A DNA stretch of 64,000 nucleotides. Source: Chryseobacterium sp. ON_d1. GTDB lineage: Bacteria; Bacteroidota; Bacteroidia; Flavobacteriales; Weeksellaceae. Below the pieces are notes generated by a model. It had not been told where the DNA came from. It ran no database searches and saw only the letters and a program-made list of their open reading frames with translations. Positions 42,242 to 51,119 of the stretch are shown here, one piece after another. The first letter of the stretch is position 1. Every line of letters begins with the position of its first letter. The translations under genes and the position numbers were made by a program. The DNA is taken from contig NZ_BJTC01000019.1 in assembly GCF_006829085.1 (NCBI RefSeq), positions 25,483 through 89,482 of the forward strand, read 5' to 3'.

Positions 42242-45200
42242 TTATTTGAAGTATTCAACACCGTTTTTGAATATGTTGTGATAATTCGCTGTTGGTATAT
42301 TTTTCATGAGACCTTCAGCAAATCTTTCCGGGTGCCCCATTCTTCCATAGATCTTTCCACATGGGCTGGTAATTCCTTCAATTCCGAATAATGAGTTATT
42401 TGGGTTGAATGGCATTCCGTGTGCGATGTTTCCGTCAAGATCTATGTATTGGGTTGCGATCTGTCCGTTTTCATAGAGTTTTTTGATTTCTTCTTCTGAA
42501 GCCATGAAACGACCTTCTCCATGGGAAATGGGAATAGTGAAGGTCTGACCTTTCATTCCTTTTAACCAAGGACTTTCGTCATTCACTATTTTTACAGTAA
42601 CCATCTGAGAAATATGTCTTCTAATCGCATTGTGCGCTAACGTCGGCGAGTTTTCATCAAGATCCTTGATTCTTCCGTAAGGTAACAATCCTGACTTCAC
42701 AAGTGCCTGGAATCCGTTACAGATCCCGATGATCATTCCATCTCTGTCTAATAATTCGTGAACTGCATTTTTCATTTTTTCGTTTTTCAGAACGTTTACA
42801 ATGAATTTTGCAGAACCATCCGGTTCGTCACCTGCGGAGAAGCCTCCGGAGAATGCCAGAATCTGGGAAGTTCTGATCTCTTCCACCCATGCATCAATGC
42901 TTTCATCCAATAACTGGTGATTAATATTGATCAGAGGTAAACTGCTTACTACAGCACCTTCTTTCTGGAATGCATTCAGTGTATCATATTCACAGTTTGT
43001 TCCCGGGAATACCGGAGCGAATACTTTTGGCTGAGCAATTCCGTGTTTTTTGATGATAATATTTCTTGGGTTGACAGAATTGTGTTTTTCATCAATTTCA
43101 ACCGTAATCTTTTCTTTTTCTACAGTTGGGAAAAGGTTTTCGAATGTACCAGTAAAACTGGATTCGAGATTTGAAATTTGAAATTTGAAATTGTTGATGA
43201 TCAAAATTTCATCTTCAATCACTTTTCCAATCAACTGAAGGTTTACAGCGCTTAATTCTTCTTTTGCTTCAATGATTAAGCTACCGATATTTTTATCTAA
43301 TAAAACAGCTTCGTCAGCGTTAATTTCAGCTCCTAATCTGTTTCCGAAGCTCATTTTTGCTAAAGCTACGGCAAGACCTCCCTCTTTTACTGTTTTTACA
43401 GAGACAATTTTTCCTGCTTTGATATTTTCAAAAATAAATTCAAAAACTTCTTTTAAAGCATCATAATTTGGAAGCCCGCTTTCCTGAGCGATATGATTGA
43501 AGAAATACAGTTTGTTTCCTGCGTTTTTCAATTCCGGAGAAATGATATTTTCTTTGTCTCCGTTGGCACATGCAAAAGAAATCAAGGTTGGCGGAACATT
43601 CAGATCCTGATACGTCCCACTCATGGAGTCTTTTCCTCCGATCGCTGCAAGACCTAAATTGATCTGTGCATCGTAAGCTCCCAAAAGTGAAGCTAAAGGT
43701 TTACCCCATTTTTCTGGGTTTTGACCTAATTTTTCAAAGTATTCCTGGAAGCTCAGTCTGATATTTTTGTAATCTCCTCCCATCGCCACAATCTTCGCCA
43801 CACTCTCCACTACGGCATAAGATGCTCCCAGCAATGAGTTTTGTTTTGATATTTCCGCATCGAATCCCCAGCTTGCCAAAGAAACGGTTTTAATATCTTT
43901 TGCTCCTAAAATTGGTAATGTCTGTACACTTCCTTCCATCAGCGTCTGCTGATATTTCCCTCCTAAAGGCATTGCAACAGTCGTTGCTCCAATAGAAGAG
44001 TCGAACATTTCAAGCAGTCCTTTTTGGGAAGCTACGTTTTTATCTTTTAAGATGTTCAGGAAGTTTTCGGCTGTGAAAGCTTTTGTTTCTTCTTTTACCT
44101 CTTCCAGGTGAGTGATTTTCACTTCCTGAGATTTTGAACATCCGTTGGTATCTAAGAACGCTCTTGAAAGGTCTACAATTTTGTCTCCTTTCCAGAACAT
44201 CTGCATTCTTCCGGAATCTGTCACTTTTGCTACTTCTACCGCAACAATGTTTTCAGCTTCGCAGAATCTGATGAATTTTTCTTTATCCTGAGGATCTACC
44301 ACTACCGCCATTCTTTCCTGAGATTCAGAGATAGCCAGTTCGGTTCCGTTTAATCCTTCATATTTTAATGGTAATACATCAAGGTTTACTTCTAAAGAGT
44401 CTGCAATTTCACCAATCGCTACAGAAACTCCTCCTGCTCCGAAGTCGTTTGATTTTTTAATCAGCTTTGTTACTTCAGGATTTCTGAATAATCTCTGAAT
44501 TTTACGCTCTTCTACAGCATTTCCTTTCTGAACTTCTGAGCTCATCGTGTGGATAGAAGTTTCGTCCTGTTCTTTTGAGCTTCCGCTTGCACCTCCTACT
44601 CCGTCACGGCCTGTTGCACCTCCTAAAATAATGATTGAATCACCACTGGCAGGTTTCTCACGTCTTACCCAATCTACAGGAACAGCCCCGGTAACAAAAC
44701 CAACTTCCATTCTCTTGGCTTTATAGCCTTCGTCATAGATTTCAGAAACCATCGTTGTAGCAAGACCAATCTGGTTACCGTAAGATGAATATCCGTTGGC
44801 AGCCTGCTTCGTAATGGTTTTCTGGGGTAATTTGCCCGGTAATGTTTTGTCAACGGATTCTAAAACATCTGCAGCACCCGTTAATCTCATAGCCTGGAAT
44901 ACAAATGATCTTCCGGATAATGGGTCCCTGATAGCACCTCCCAAACAAGTAGAAGCACCTCCGAAAGGTTCAATTTCTGTTGGGTGGTTATGGGTTTCGT
45001 TTTTGAATAATAAATACCAGGGTTCTTTTTTACCGTCGTATTCTGCTTCGATCTGAATGGTGCATGCATTGATCTCATCAGAAATAACAAGGTTTTCAAG
45101 ATTCCCTGTTTTATGGAAATATTTACCGCATACTGTTGCCAGGTCCATTAAGGAAATTGGCTTCAATTCGCGGCCTAAGAATTTTCTTTTTTCGATATAA

Positions 45201-45937
45201 TCATTGAAAATAGTTTCCAATGTATGTTTGAACTGACCTTCAAACTGAATGTCTGACAACTGTGTTTCAAAAGTCGTGTGACGACAGTGATCGCTCCAAT
45301 AGGTGTCTAATACTTTTAATTCTGTTTCCGTAGGATTTCTCTCTTCAGTTTTGAAGTATTCCTGGATGAATTTCAGGTCGTCCAATCCTAAAGCAAAACC
45401 ATGGTTGTTATAAAAATCCTCTAGTTCCGCATCATTGAAATTGATGAAGTTTTCGTGGATGATTACTTTTGACGGTGTTTCATCAGCTGGAATGTCCAGG
45501 ATTGACAGGTCTTTTTCCTGAGATTCTACTTTGTTGATCAGAAGGTCTTTGATTTTAACCAAATCTTCTTCAGAAACTCCTTCAAATTCGATCAGTTTTC
45601 CACTTCTTACTTTTGATTTTTCATTTTCAGTCAGCAACGCGATACACTGCTGTGCAGAATCTGCTCTCTGATCATACTGTCCTGGTAAAAATTCCATTCC
45701 GAAATGAATAGTTTTTGCAGGGTTTTCTGTGTGTAAAATATCAGTAACAGGGTCTACGAAAGTGTTGTTTACTACTTTTTCAAATTCTCCGTCATTCAGA
45801 TTGAAAATATCATATACATTGTATACTTTCACACTTTGAACTGCCGGAACCACCGCTTTTACTTCATCAAAAATTTTTGGACTTTCAACATCGAAAATTC
45901 CTCTTTTTTCTACGAAAATTCTTTTGTTATTAGACAT
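42242..45937 (-). CDS. purL: Phosphoribosylformylglycinamidine synthase
   Basis: 1231 aa, the large single-chain form. Synthetase motifs include 'YWSDHCRHTTFETQL', 'FKNETHNHPTEIEPFGGAST' and 'GGATGRDGVGGASGSS'. The C-terminal glutaminase has nucleophile 'GICNGFQALVKSGLLPYG', 'PISHGEGRFMA' and the 'GRMGHPERF' end. It converts FGAR to FGAM in purine synthesis. In-frame heptad repeats (43169-43193) encode 'NFKFQISNLE' in a linker region. purB is about 2 kb away. Confidence 0.96.
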   Translation of the reverse strand: MSNNKRIFVEKRGIFDVESPKIFDEVKAVVPAVQSVKVYNVYDIFNLNDGEFEKVVNNTFVDPVTDILHTENPAKTIHFGMEFLPGQYDQRADSAQQCIALLTENEKSKVRSGKLIEFEGVSEEDLVKIKDLLINKVESQEKDLSILDIPADETPSKVIIHENFINFNDAELEDFYNNHGFALGLDDLKFIQEYFKTEERNPTETELKVLDTYWSDHCRHTTFETQLSDIQFEGQFKHTLETIFNDYIEKRKFLGRELKPISLMDLATVCGKYFHKTGNLENLVISDEINACTIQIEAEYDGKKEPWYLLFKNETHNHPTEIEPFGGASTCLGGAIRDPLSGRSFVFQAMRLTGAADVLESVDKTLPGKLPQKTITKQAANGYSSYGNQIGLATTMVSEIYDEGYKAKRMEVGFVTGAVPVDWVRREKPASGDSIIILGGATGRDGVGGASGSSKEQDETSIHTMSSEVQKGNAVEERKIQRLFRNPEVTKLIKKSNDFGAGGVSVAIGEIADSLEVNLDVLPLKYEGLNGTELAISESQERMAVVVDPQDKEKFIRFCEAENIVAVEVAKVTDSGRMQMFWKGDKIVDLSRAFLDTNGCSKSQEVKITHLEEVKEETKAFTAENFLNILKDKNVASQKGLLEMFDSSIGATTVAMPLGGKYQQTLMEGSVQTLPILGAKDIKTVSLASWGFDAEISKQNSLLGASYAVVESVAKIVAMGGDYKNIRLSFQEYFEKLGQNPEKWGKPLASLLGAYDAQINLGLAAIGGKDSMSGTYQDLNVPPTLISFACANGDKENIISPELKNAGNKLYFFNHIAQESGLPNYDALKEVFEFIFENIKAGKIVSVKTVKEGGLAVALAKMSFGNRLGAEINADEAVLLDKNIGSLIIEAKEELSAVNLQLIGKVIEDEILIINNFKFQISNLESSFTGTFENLFPTVEKEKITVEIDEKHNSVNPRNIIIKKHGIAQPKVFAPVFPGTNCEYDTLNAFQKEGAVVSSLPLININHQLLDESIDAWVEEIRTSQILAFSGGFSAGDEPDGSAKFIVNVLKNEKMKNAVHELLDRDGMIIGICNGFQALVKSGLLPYGRIKDLDENSPTLAHNAIRRHISQMVTVKIVNDESPWLKGMKGQTFTIPISHGEGRFMASEEEIKKLYENGQIATQYIDLDGNIAHGMPFNPNNSLFGIEGITSPCGKIYGRMGHPERFAEGLMKNIPTANYHNIFKNGVEYFK
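43169..43193. repeat. purL: Heptad repeat inside purL
   Basis: ATTTGAA repeated three times then ATTG. Three 7-mers are 21 bp, so the frame is kept. It encodes Phe-Lys/Gln-Phe-like residues in a linker between the synthase and glutaminase parts. The same motif type appears in intergenic repeats. Confidence 0.7.
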
Positions 45938-45938
45938 T

Positions 45939-45972
45939 AGATGTCAGATTTTTAATATTAGATTTATTTTTA
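45939..45972. repeat. Direct repeat flanking the PDDEXK gene, copy 1
   Basis: TAGATGTCAGATTTTTAATA TTAGATTTATTTTT. Copy 2 at 47005-47038 differs at about three positions. Internally it too has a 7-bp period (TAGATGT CAGATTT ... TAGATTT). Confidence 0.7.
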
Positions 45973-46995
45973 ATTTTCAAATTTATTTTTTGCTATCTCT
46001 ATTGAACGGTGCAATTTTTCAAGCAAAACTTTTTCTGAAGGTAAGATAAGTAAATATTCTGCTATTTTTATATTATTCCCTTCCAGATTCATTAGTTCTA
46101 TATGTTCGGAATTTTTCCCAGAACAAAGGATTAAACCGATGGGTGGATTTTCACCCTCTACTTTTTCATATTTATTCAGATATGAGAGATAAAGCTCCAT
46201 CTGCCCTTTATGGCTGGCTTCAAATTCACCTAATTTCAGTTCGATAACGACCAAGGATTTTAGTTTCCTGTGGTAGAAAAGTAAATCCAGGTAGTAATCT
46301 CTGTTATCTATTGTGATTCTTTTTTGTCTTGAAAGAAACGCAAAATCACTTCCCAACTCAGAAATGAATTTTTGAAGTTCCACGATAATGGCTTCTTCTA
46401 AATCTTTTTCAGAAAAGGTATCTTTCAATTCTAAAAAATCAAGAAAATAGGGATCTTTAAAAACCAGATCAGGATTTAATATATTATTCTCAGACCAGTT
46501 TTTCAGTTCTTTATTTATTATTTCCTCAGGCTTTTTGCTTATTGCTGTTCGTTCAAAAAGCATAGAATTGATTTTCTCTCTCAAGACTCTAACACTCCAA
46601 TTTTCAATCTTACAAACTTCAAGGTAAAAGTTCCTTTTTGTATCTTCAGAAATAGGAATAAGAAGCAGGAAATGAGTCCATGATAATTGTCGCATCGCTG
46701 ATGCGACAATTTCAAAGTCATTAAAAACAGACGCAAACTGCATCATTTTTCGGATATTTTTTTCAGAAAATGAATTTCCAAATTCTAACGTAAGCTGTTG
46801 AGAAATCTGAAAAATGATCTCTTTACCGTACTCTGCTCTTTTATTTCCTAAAACATCTTCATTTATTCTTTGTCCGATTTTCCAGTACAAAACCACCATC
46901 GCCGAATTTACCTGAGCTGCAACCTGACTTCTTGTCCTGTCTACCAGCTCTTTAAGATCGGTCATTAATTGTTGATGATTTTGATTCTGTAACAT
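45970..46995 (-). CDS. PDDEXK nuclease domain protein (DUF1016/YhcG)
   Basis: 341 aa. N-terminal DUF1016 helix bundle ('YWKIGQRINEDVLGNKRAEYGK', seen as 'NSAMVVLYWKIGQRINEDVL') followed by a C-terminal PDDEXK domain ('YYLDLLFYHRKLKSLVVIELK', D and ExK catalytic residues, and 'QMELYLSYLNKYE'). YhcG-type proteins are restriction-like nucleases that are scattered patchily among strains. It lies immediately upstream of purL and is flanked by a 34-bp direct repeat. Confidence 0.85.
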   Translation of the reverse strand: MLQNQNHQQLMTDLKELVDRTRSQVAAQVNSAMVVLYWKIGQRINEDVLGNKRAEYGKEIIFQISQQLTLEFGNSFSEKNIRKMMQFASVFNDFEIVASAMRQLSWTHFLLLIPISEDTKRNFYLEVCKIENWSVRVLREKINSMLFERTAISKKPEEIINKELKNWSENNILNPDLVFKDPYFLDFLELKDTFSEKDLEEAIIVELQKFISELGSDFAFLSRQKRITIDNRDYYLDLLFYHRKLKSLVVIELKLGEFEASHKGQMELYLSYLNKYEKVEGENPPIGLILCSGKNSEHIELMNLEGNNIKIAEYLLILPSEKVLLEKLHRSIEIAKNKFEN

Positions 46996-47004
46996 TTTAA
47001 AATT

Positions 47005-47038
47005 TAGATGTCAGATTTTTACTATCAGATTTATTTTT
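47005..47038. repeat. Direct repeat flanking the PDDEXK gene, copy 2
   Basis: TAGATGTCAGATTTTTACTA TCAGATTTATTTTT, directly upstream of the nuclease start. Confidence 0.7.
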
Positions 47039-47166
47039 TTAAGCTCTACCATTGAATTCAACTTAATTTGAATTCTGATGAATTTTCATTTTGTTGCTAT
47101 TATTCCGTACAAATTTAAAGGAATAAGTCGTATTTTCTTCAACTTTGAACCTTGGAATTTCCAATT

Positions 47167-48138
47167 TTATTTGTTGATAAACTTATTGGGGTTATCCGGA
47201 TGCTCCTTCTGAAAGTCTTCTGCATTTTTTATTTCTTCTTTCAGCCAGTTTTTAAAAGGAACTTTCTTTTCATTAAAATCCTCAATGGCATAAAATATTT
47301 TTCCATCTTCTGAAACCAGGAACTTGAAGCGGTAAAGCATATCCAAATCTTTCTTCCTGTCATTATAAGTATTCACCTGATAATACGGAAAATTTTCTTT
47401 TGGTCTCTCTACGATTTCAAAAAGCAGATTCTTTTCCTTTTCAGATAATTTGTCATAAAAATTTACATAATAAAGATCTGAAAGCTTTTTCTTCTGCTTT
47501 TCAAAAAACTGAAGAATGTTTTTCTCCTTTTCATTATATTGAAATGGGTCAGGATAATACTTCCCGTTTATTTCAACATCATCTTCCATAGGTTTTTTGA
47601 GTGGCTGAACAGTCTGCCCTTTGACATTCATCACTCCCCATTTTCCTCCTACAATGGATCTGTGCTCGTCATTTGTTTTTTCCCAGTCGCAGCCATCACA
47701 AAATGCTGCGTAACCATAATTAAAAGGTGAGGCAAAATCATGCTCAGCTTCAATAATAATTTTGCCGTTTCGGTCTGCAAATCCTACTTTACCATTTTTA
47801 ACCAGTCTTCTTAGCCCTTCAGAGAAATAATCTGCGCCATTGTCAAAAAGGAAAGGCTGATACAGGAACTTCCCATTTCTGTCATACACATACCCCCATG
47901 CATTTTTCTCCGGTTCTTCGCCTTCTTTACTTCCATCAAAAAGAATGGTTTCTCCTTCTACAGGATCTCCATCTTTTAGGAATGAAAAGACTTCGAACTG
48001 CGCAGGAACAATTATTTTTCCGGCTTTATCTTTTACTCCCACCAAAGAATCTTTGGATTTAAAATAATACAAATCCTCTTTACCCTGAGAAAAAGCAATG
48101 ATGGGTGTCAGTAAAATAGTTAAAAACAGTTTTTTCAT
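47167..48138 (-). CDS. WG repeat-containing exported protein
   Basis: 323 aa from the ATG at 48138, which begins a signal peptide (MKKLFLTILLTPIIAFSQ). An ATG at 48180 would place 14 unlikely residues in front. Middle segments have WG-type repeats ('VGVKDKAGKIIVPAQFE', 'WGYVYDRNGKFLYQPF', 'VGFADRNGKIIIEAE', 'WGVMNVKGQTVQPL'). The repeat family is of unknown function and common in secreted proteins. Upstream of it purB ends 49 bp away on the same strand. Confidence 0.8.
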   Translation of the reverse strand: MKKLFLTILLTPIIAFSQGKEDLYYFKSKDSLVGVKDKAGKIIVPAQFEVFSFLKDGDPVEGETILFDGSKEGEEPEKNAWGYVYDRNGKFLYQPFLFDNGADYFSEGLRRLVKNGKVGFADRNGKIIIEAEHDFASPFNYGYAAFCDGCDWEKTNDEHRSIVGGKWGVMNVKGQTVQPLKKPMEDDVEINGKYYPDPFQYNEKEKNILQFFEKQKKKLSDLYYVNFYDKLSEKEKNLLFEIVERPKENFPYYQVNTYNDRKKDLDMLYRFKFLVSEDGKIFYAIEDFNEKKVPFKNWLKEEIKNAEDFQKEHPDNPNKFINK

Positions 48139-48186
48139 AGTTGAGGCTGGAAATAAAATATGCAGCCGAAAAGACTGCATATTGTT

Positions 48187-49614
48187 TTATACTTTAAGAT
48201 CAGCTTCCAATCCTATTAAGTCTTTGTTTTGGTCTATAATCGGCTGTACCTCGTTCTTGACGAATTCTTCCGTCTGAATCGGCGCGAACCCGATAAAGTT
48301 TTTAGGATCCAAAACTTCTTTCAGTTTTGATTTGTCCAGTTTTAAAGAGTTATCATTTAAGATTCTCTCGATAAGGTCATTTTCTTTTCCTTCTTCTTTC
48401 ACTTTTTTGGAAGCTTCCATAGAGTGAACTCTGATCACCTCGTGGATTTCCTGACGGTCACCACCAGCTTTTACCTCTTCCATGATGATGTATTCTGTTG
48501 CCATGAAAGGAAGCTCTTCCATAATATGTTTGTTGATTCTGTTCGGATATACTACGATTCCGTTCAGAATGTTGTTCCAGATCAACAGAATAGCATCCAC
48601 CGCTAAAAATGCCTGAGGAATAGTTAATCTCTTGTTGGCAGAGTCATCCAATGTTCTTTCAAACCATTGTGTGGAAGCTACCATAGCAGAACTTGTTGTC
48701 AGAGACATTACATATTTTGCCAATGCTCCGATTCTTTCGCTTCTCATTGGGTTACGCTTGTAAGCCATCGCCGATGAACCAATCTGGTTTTTCTCGAATG
48801 GTTCTTCAATTTCTTTAAGGTTCTGAAGTAAACGTAAATCGTTTGTGAATTTGTGTGCAGATTGTGCAATATTTCCTAATAAAGCAACTACTTTCGCATC
48901 AATTTTTCTGTCGTAAGTCTGTCCGGAAACCCCGAAAACCTTATCGAAACCGAATCTTTTTGAAAGTTCTTTATCTAAGTGCTTTACTTTGGAATAATCA
49001 CCGTTGAAAAGTTCAAGGAAACTTGCGGCCGTTCCTGTAGTTCCTTTTACACCTCTGAAACGTAGGGTTTCAAGGAAGAAATCCAGTTCTTCGATATCAA
49101 GAACCAAACTCTGTAACCAAAGGGTAGCTCTTTTTCCAACTGTAGTCAGCTGAGCCGGCTGGAAGTGGGTGAATCCTAAAGTCGGAAGGTCTTTATACTG
49201 AATAGCAAAGTCTGCTAAGTTCTTCATGACGTTAACCAACTTTTTCTTTAAGATTAAAAGTCCGTCACGGATCTGAATTAAATCTGTATTGTCTCCTACA
49301 AAAGCTGAAGTAGCTCCAAGGTGGATAATTCCTTTTGCTGAAGGTGCCACATCGCCATAAGCGTGAACGTGAGCCATTACATCATGACGGAATTTTTTCT
49401 CATACTCTGCTGCTTTTTCATAATCGATGTTTTCAGCATTAGCTTTTAACTCAGCGATCTGCTCGTCTGTAATTTCAAGTCCAAGGTCTTTTTCGATTTC
49501 AGCAAGAGCTATCCAAAGCTTTCTCCAATTCTGGAATTTGTTATTGTGTGAGAAGTTAAATAACATTTCTTCACTGGAGTAGCGCTCTTCCAATGGATTT
49601 TTGTAGGAATTCAT
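48187..49614 (-). CDS. purB: Adenylosuccinate lyase
   Basis: 475 aa. The fumarate lyase signature lies in 'GSSAMAYKRNPMRSERI'. It also has 'HDVMAHVHAYGDVAPSAKGI', 'HLGATSAFVGDNTDL' and 'GFTHFQPAQLTTVGKR'. It cleaves SAICAR and adenylosuccinate in purine synthesis. The WG-repeat gene follows on the same strand. Confidence 0.96.
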   Translation of the reverse strand: MNSYKNPLEERYSSEEMLFNFSHNNKFQNWRKLWIALAEIEKDLGLEITDEQIAELKANAENIDYEKAAEYEKKFRHDVMAHVHAYGDVAPSAKGIIHLGATSAFVGDNTDLIQIRDGLLILKKKLVNVMKNLADFAIQYKDLPTLGFTHFQPAQLTTVGKRATLWLQSLVLDIEELDFFLETLRFRGVKGTTGTAASFLELFNGDYSKVKHLDKELSKRFGFDKVFGVSGQTYDRKIDAKVVALLGNIAQSAHKFTNDLRLLQNLKEIEEPFEKNQIGSSAMAYKRNPMRSERIGALAKYVMSLTTSSAMVASTQWFERTLDDSANKRLTIPQAFLAVDAILLIWNNILNGIVVYPNRINKHIMEELPFMATEYIIMEEVKAGGDRQEIHEVIRVHSMEASKKVKEEGKENDLIERILNDNSLKLDKSKLKEVLDPKNFIGFAPIQTEEFVKNEVQPIIDQNKDLIGLEADLKV

Positions 49615-49704
49615 TCGTTCTTTTACTTTTTAGATGTACAAAAATACGGTTTTTCAGTGAGAGATGAAAATCCTGCTTTGATGATTTTCATTCATGATTT
49701 TACT

Positions 49705-49913
49705 TATACTTTTGCCTTGAAGCAAAAGTATACAAAAGTTCAAGACGGGAATCATCCGCTAAAAATTGGAATGTACTCCTAAAATTTCCAAACTCGCATG
49801 GATTATCCGGTTCTGCTTCGGTTCTGAACAAGTCCCATGCTCAGACAGTGGAAATTTTTTAACGGATTACATTGAAATTTTCTTGACGCTACTGATTCCT
49901 AAGTCAGATATTA
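49705..49913 (+). repeat. ~210-bp structured repeat, copy 1
   Basis: Starts with the hairpin TATACTTTTGC-CTTGAA-GCAAAAGTATA, then GTTCAAGACGGGAATCATCC, the block AAAATTTCCAAACTCGCATG, TGCTTCGGTTCT, CATGCTCAGACAGTGGAAATT, TTTAACGGATTAC and CCTAAGTC. ATCCGCTAAAAATT near the left and AATTTTTTAACGGAT near the right are complementary, so the whole element can fold back on itself. Confidence 0.8.
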
Positions 49914-49929
49914 ACGCAATAACCTACCT

Positions 49930-50217
49930 TTAGCATTGAATTGTCATCATCAGAAAAACCAGAAAAGTTCCTAAAACAGCGACAACTATTCCTAATATGT
50001 TCAGTGCTAACATTATAAATTTACTTCTTAAGTTTTTGAAAAATGTTGCGGCTGCAGGAAAGATAAAAACATTTGACATCATTAATAGGGTAGAAAAATT
50101 TAAGCCTCCTTCAAAGGGATGATAACCATTTCTTATTATGTATATATTCACCAGTAATATAATAACATTCAAAAAAATGATACCAGCAGCAAGAATATAA
50201 TTTGTTCTGGATCGCAC
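49930..50217 (-). CDS. Small membrane protein of unknown function
   Basis: 95 aa with three hydrophobic segments (about 7-29, 38-58, 67-92). No recognisable domain. It sits between repeat copies 1 and 2. Whether it belongs to the repeat unit is unclear, since copy 3 has no such gene. Confidence 0.55.
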   Translation of the reverse strand: MRSRTNYILAAGIIFLNVIILLVNIYIIRNGYHPFEGGLNFSTLLMMSNVFIFPAAATFFKNLRSKFIMLALNILGIVVAVLGTFLVFLMMTIQC

Positions 50218-50261
50218 GAAAGTTCTTTAATTAAGACTGCAAAATAACATTTTTTTCTAAT

Positions 50262-50470
50262 TATACTTTTGCCTTGAAGCAAAAGTATGCACAAGTTCAA
50301 GACGGGAATCATCCGCTAAAAATTGGAATGTACTCCTAAAATTTCCAAACTCGCATGGATCGTTCGATTCTGCTTCGGTTCTAAATACATCTCATGCTCA
50401 GACAGTGGAAATTTTTTAACGGATTACAGTCAAATTTTCTTAACGCTACTCATTCCTAAGTCGGACATTA
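50262..50470 (+). repeat. ~210-bp structured repeat, copy 2
   Basis: Same order of blocks as copy 1 and about 90% similar by eye, with GCACAAGTTCAAG in place of ACAAAAGTTCAAG. Ends CATTCCTAAGTCGGACATTA. Confidence 0.8.
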
Positions 50471-50570
50471 AATAAGTACATACTATTTTTAAATGACTGT
50501 TGCCTAAATACACAGATTACAAAAGAAGTAAAACAAAATAATTTGTGAAATATTTAATATGATTTTCATC

Positions 50571-50775
50571 TATACTTTTGTCTTGAAACAAAAGTATACA
50601 AAAGTTCAAGACGAGAATCATCCGCTAAAAATTTAAATGTACTCCTAAAATTTCCAAACTCGCATGGATCATTCGGTTCTGCTTCGGTTCTGAACAAGTC
50701 CCATGCTCAGACAGTGGAAATTTTTTAACGGATTACATTCAAATTTTCTTAACGCTCCTGGTTCCTAAGTCGATT
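50571..50775 (+). repeat. ~210-bp structured repeat, copy 3
   Basis: Same order of blocks. Its first hairpin reads TATACTTTTGT-CTTGAA-ACAAAAGTATA: the C-G closing pair of copies 1 and 2 is replaced by T-A, a compensatory change. Ends CTAAGTCGATTG. Confidence 0.8.
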
Positions 50776-50788
50776 GATGGGAAAGCAC

Positions 50789-50822
50789 ATAAAAAAGCTG
50801 TCCCATTTCTGAGACAGCCTGT
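50789..50822 (-). terminator. Terminator of the cysteine-rich peptide gene
   Basis: On the minus strand GCTGTC-TCAGAAATGG-GACAGC is followed by TTTTTTATG. It is placed 16 bp after the peptide gene's stop codon. Confidence 0.75.
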
Positions 50823-50837
50823 TTTACTATTTTTTAA

Positions 50838-50981
50838 TTAATCGATAATAAGTCCGCAAGGTGATCCTACTGGGATACACTTCTTTTCAAATGAGCACCA
50901 GAAGTACCCTGCCAGACACATCGGGATACCTCCCTGAACAGTTTTTAATTCTCTTTTTGAAAGTTTTCTTAGGTTTTTCAT
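50838..50981 (-). CDS. Double-glycine leader, cysteine-rich bacteriocin-like peptide
   Basis: 47 aa: leader 'MKNLRKLSKRELKTVQGG' (18 residues, ending GG) and a 29-residue core with four cysteines at positions 22, 29, 35 and 42 (spacing 6, 5, 6). The leader closely matches the LxKLSKxELKxVxGG leaders of Chryseobacterium bacteriocin-like/RiPP precursors, which are cut and exported by peptidase-containing ABC transporters. No transporter or modification enzyme lies in the window. It has its own terminator. Function (antimicrobial, signal or other) is unknown. Confidence 0.8.
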   Translation of the reverse strand: MKNLRKLSKRELKTVQGGIPMCLAGYFWCSFEKKCIPVGSPCGLIID

Positions 50982-51119
50982 AGTAACGTTTTTTGATTTT
51001 TTTCCTACTCTATATGCTTTTCGGATTACGCTTTAATTTGGTAATACAATATACATATTTTTCGGATATAAAAACATAACCTGTTCATTTTATATCATTT
51101 ATACAGTATCAACTTAAAC

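Noticed and set aside
49705..49913. Structured repeat as a protein-coding gene
   Set aside because: All frames through the three copies are broken by stops, and conservation is better explained by hairpin structure.
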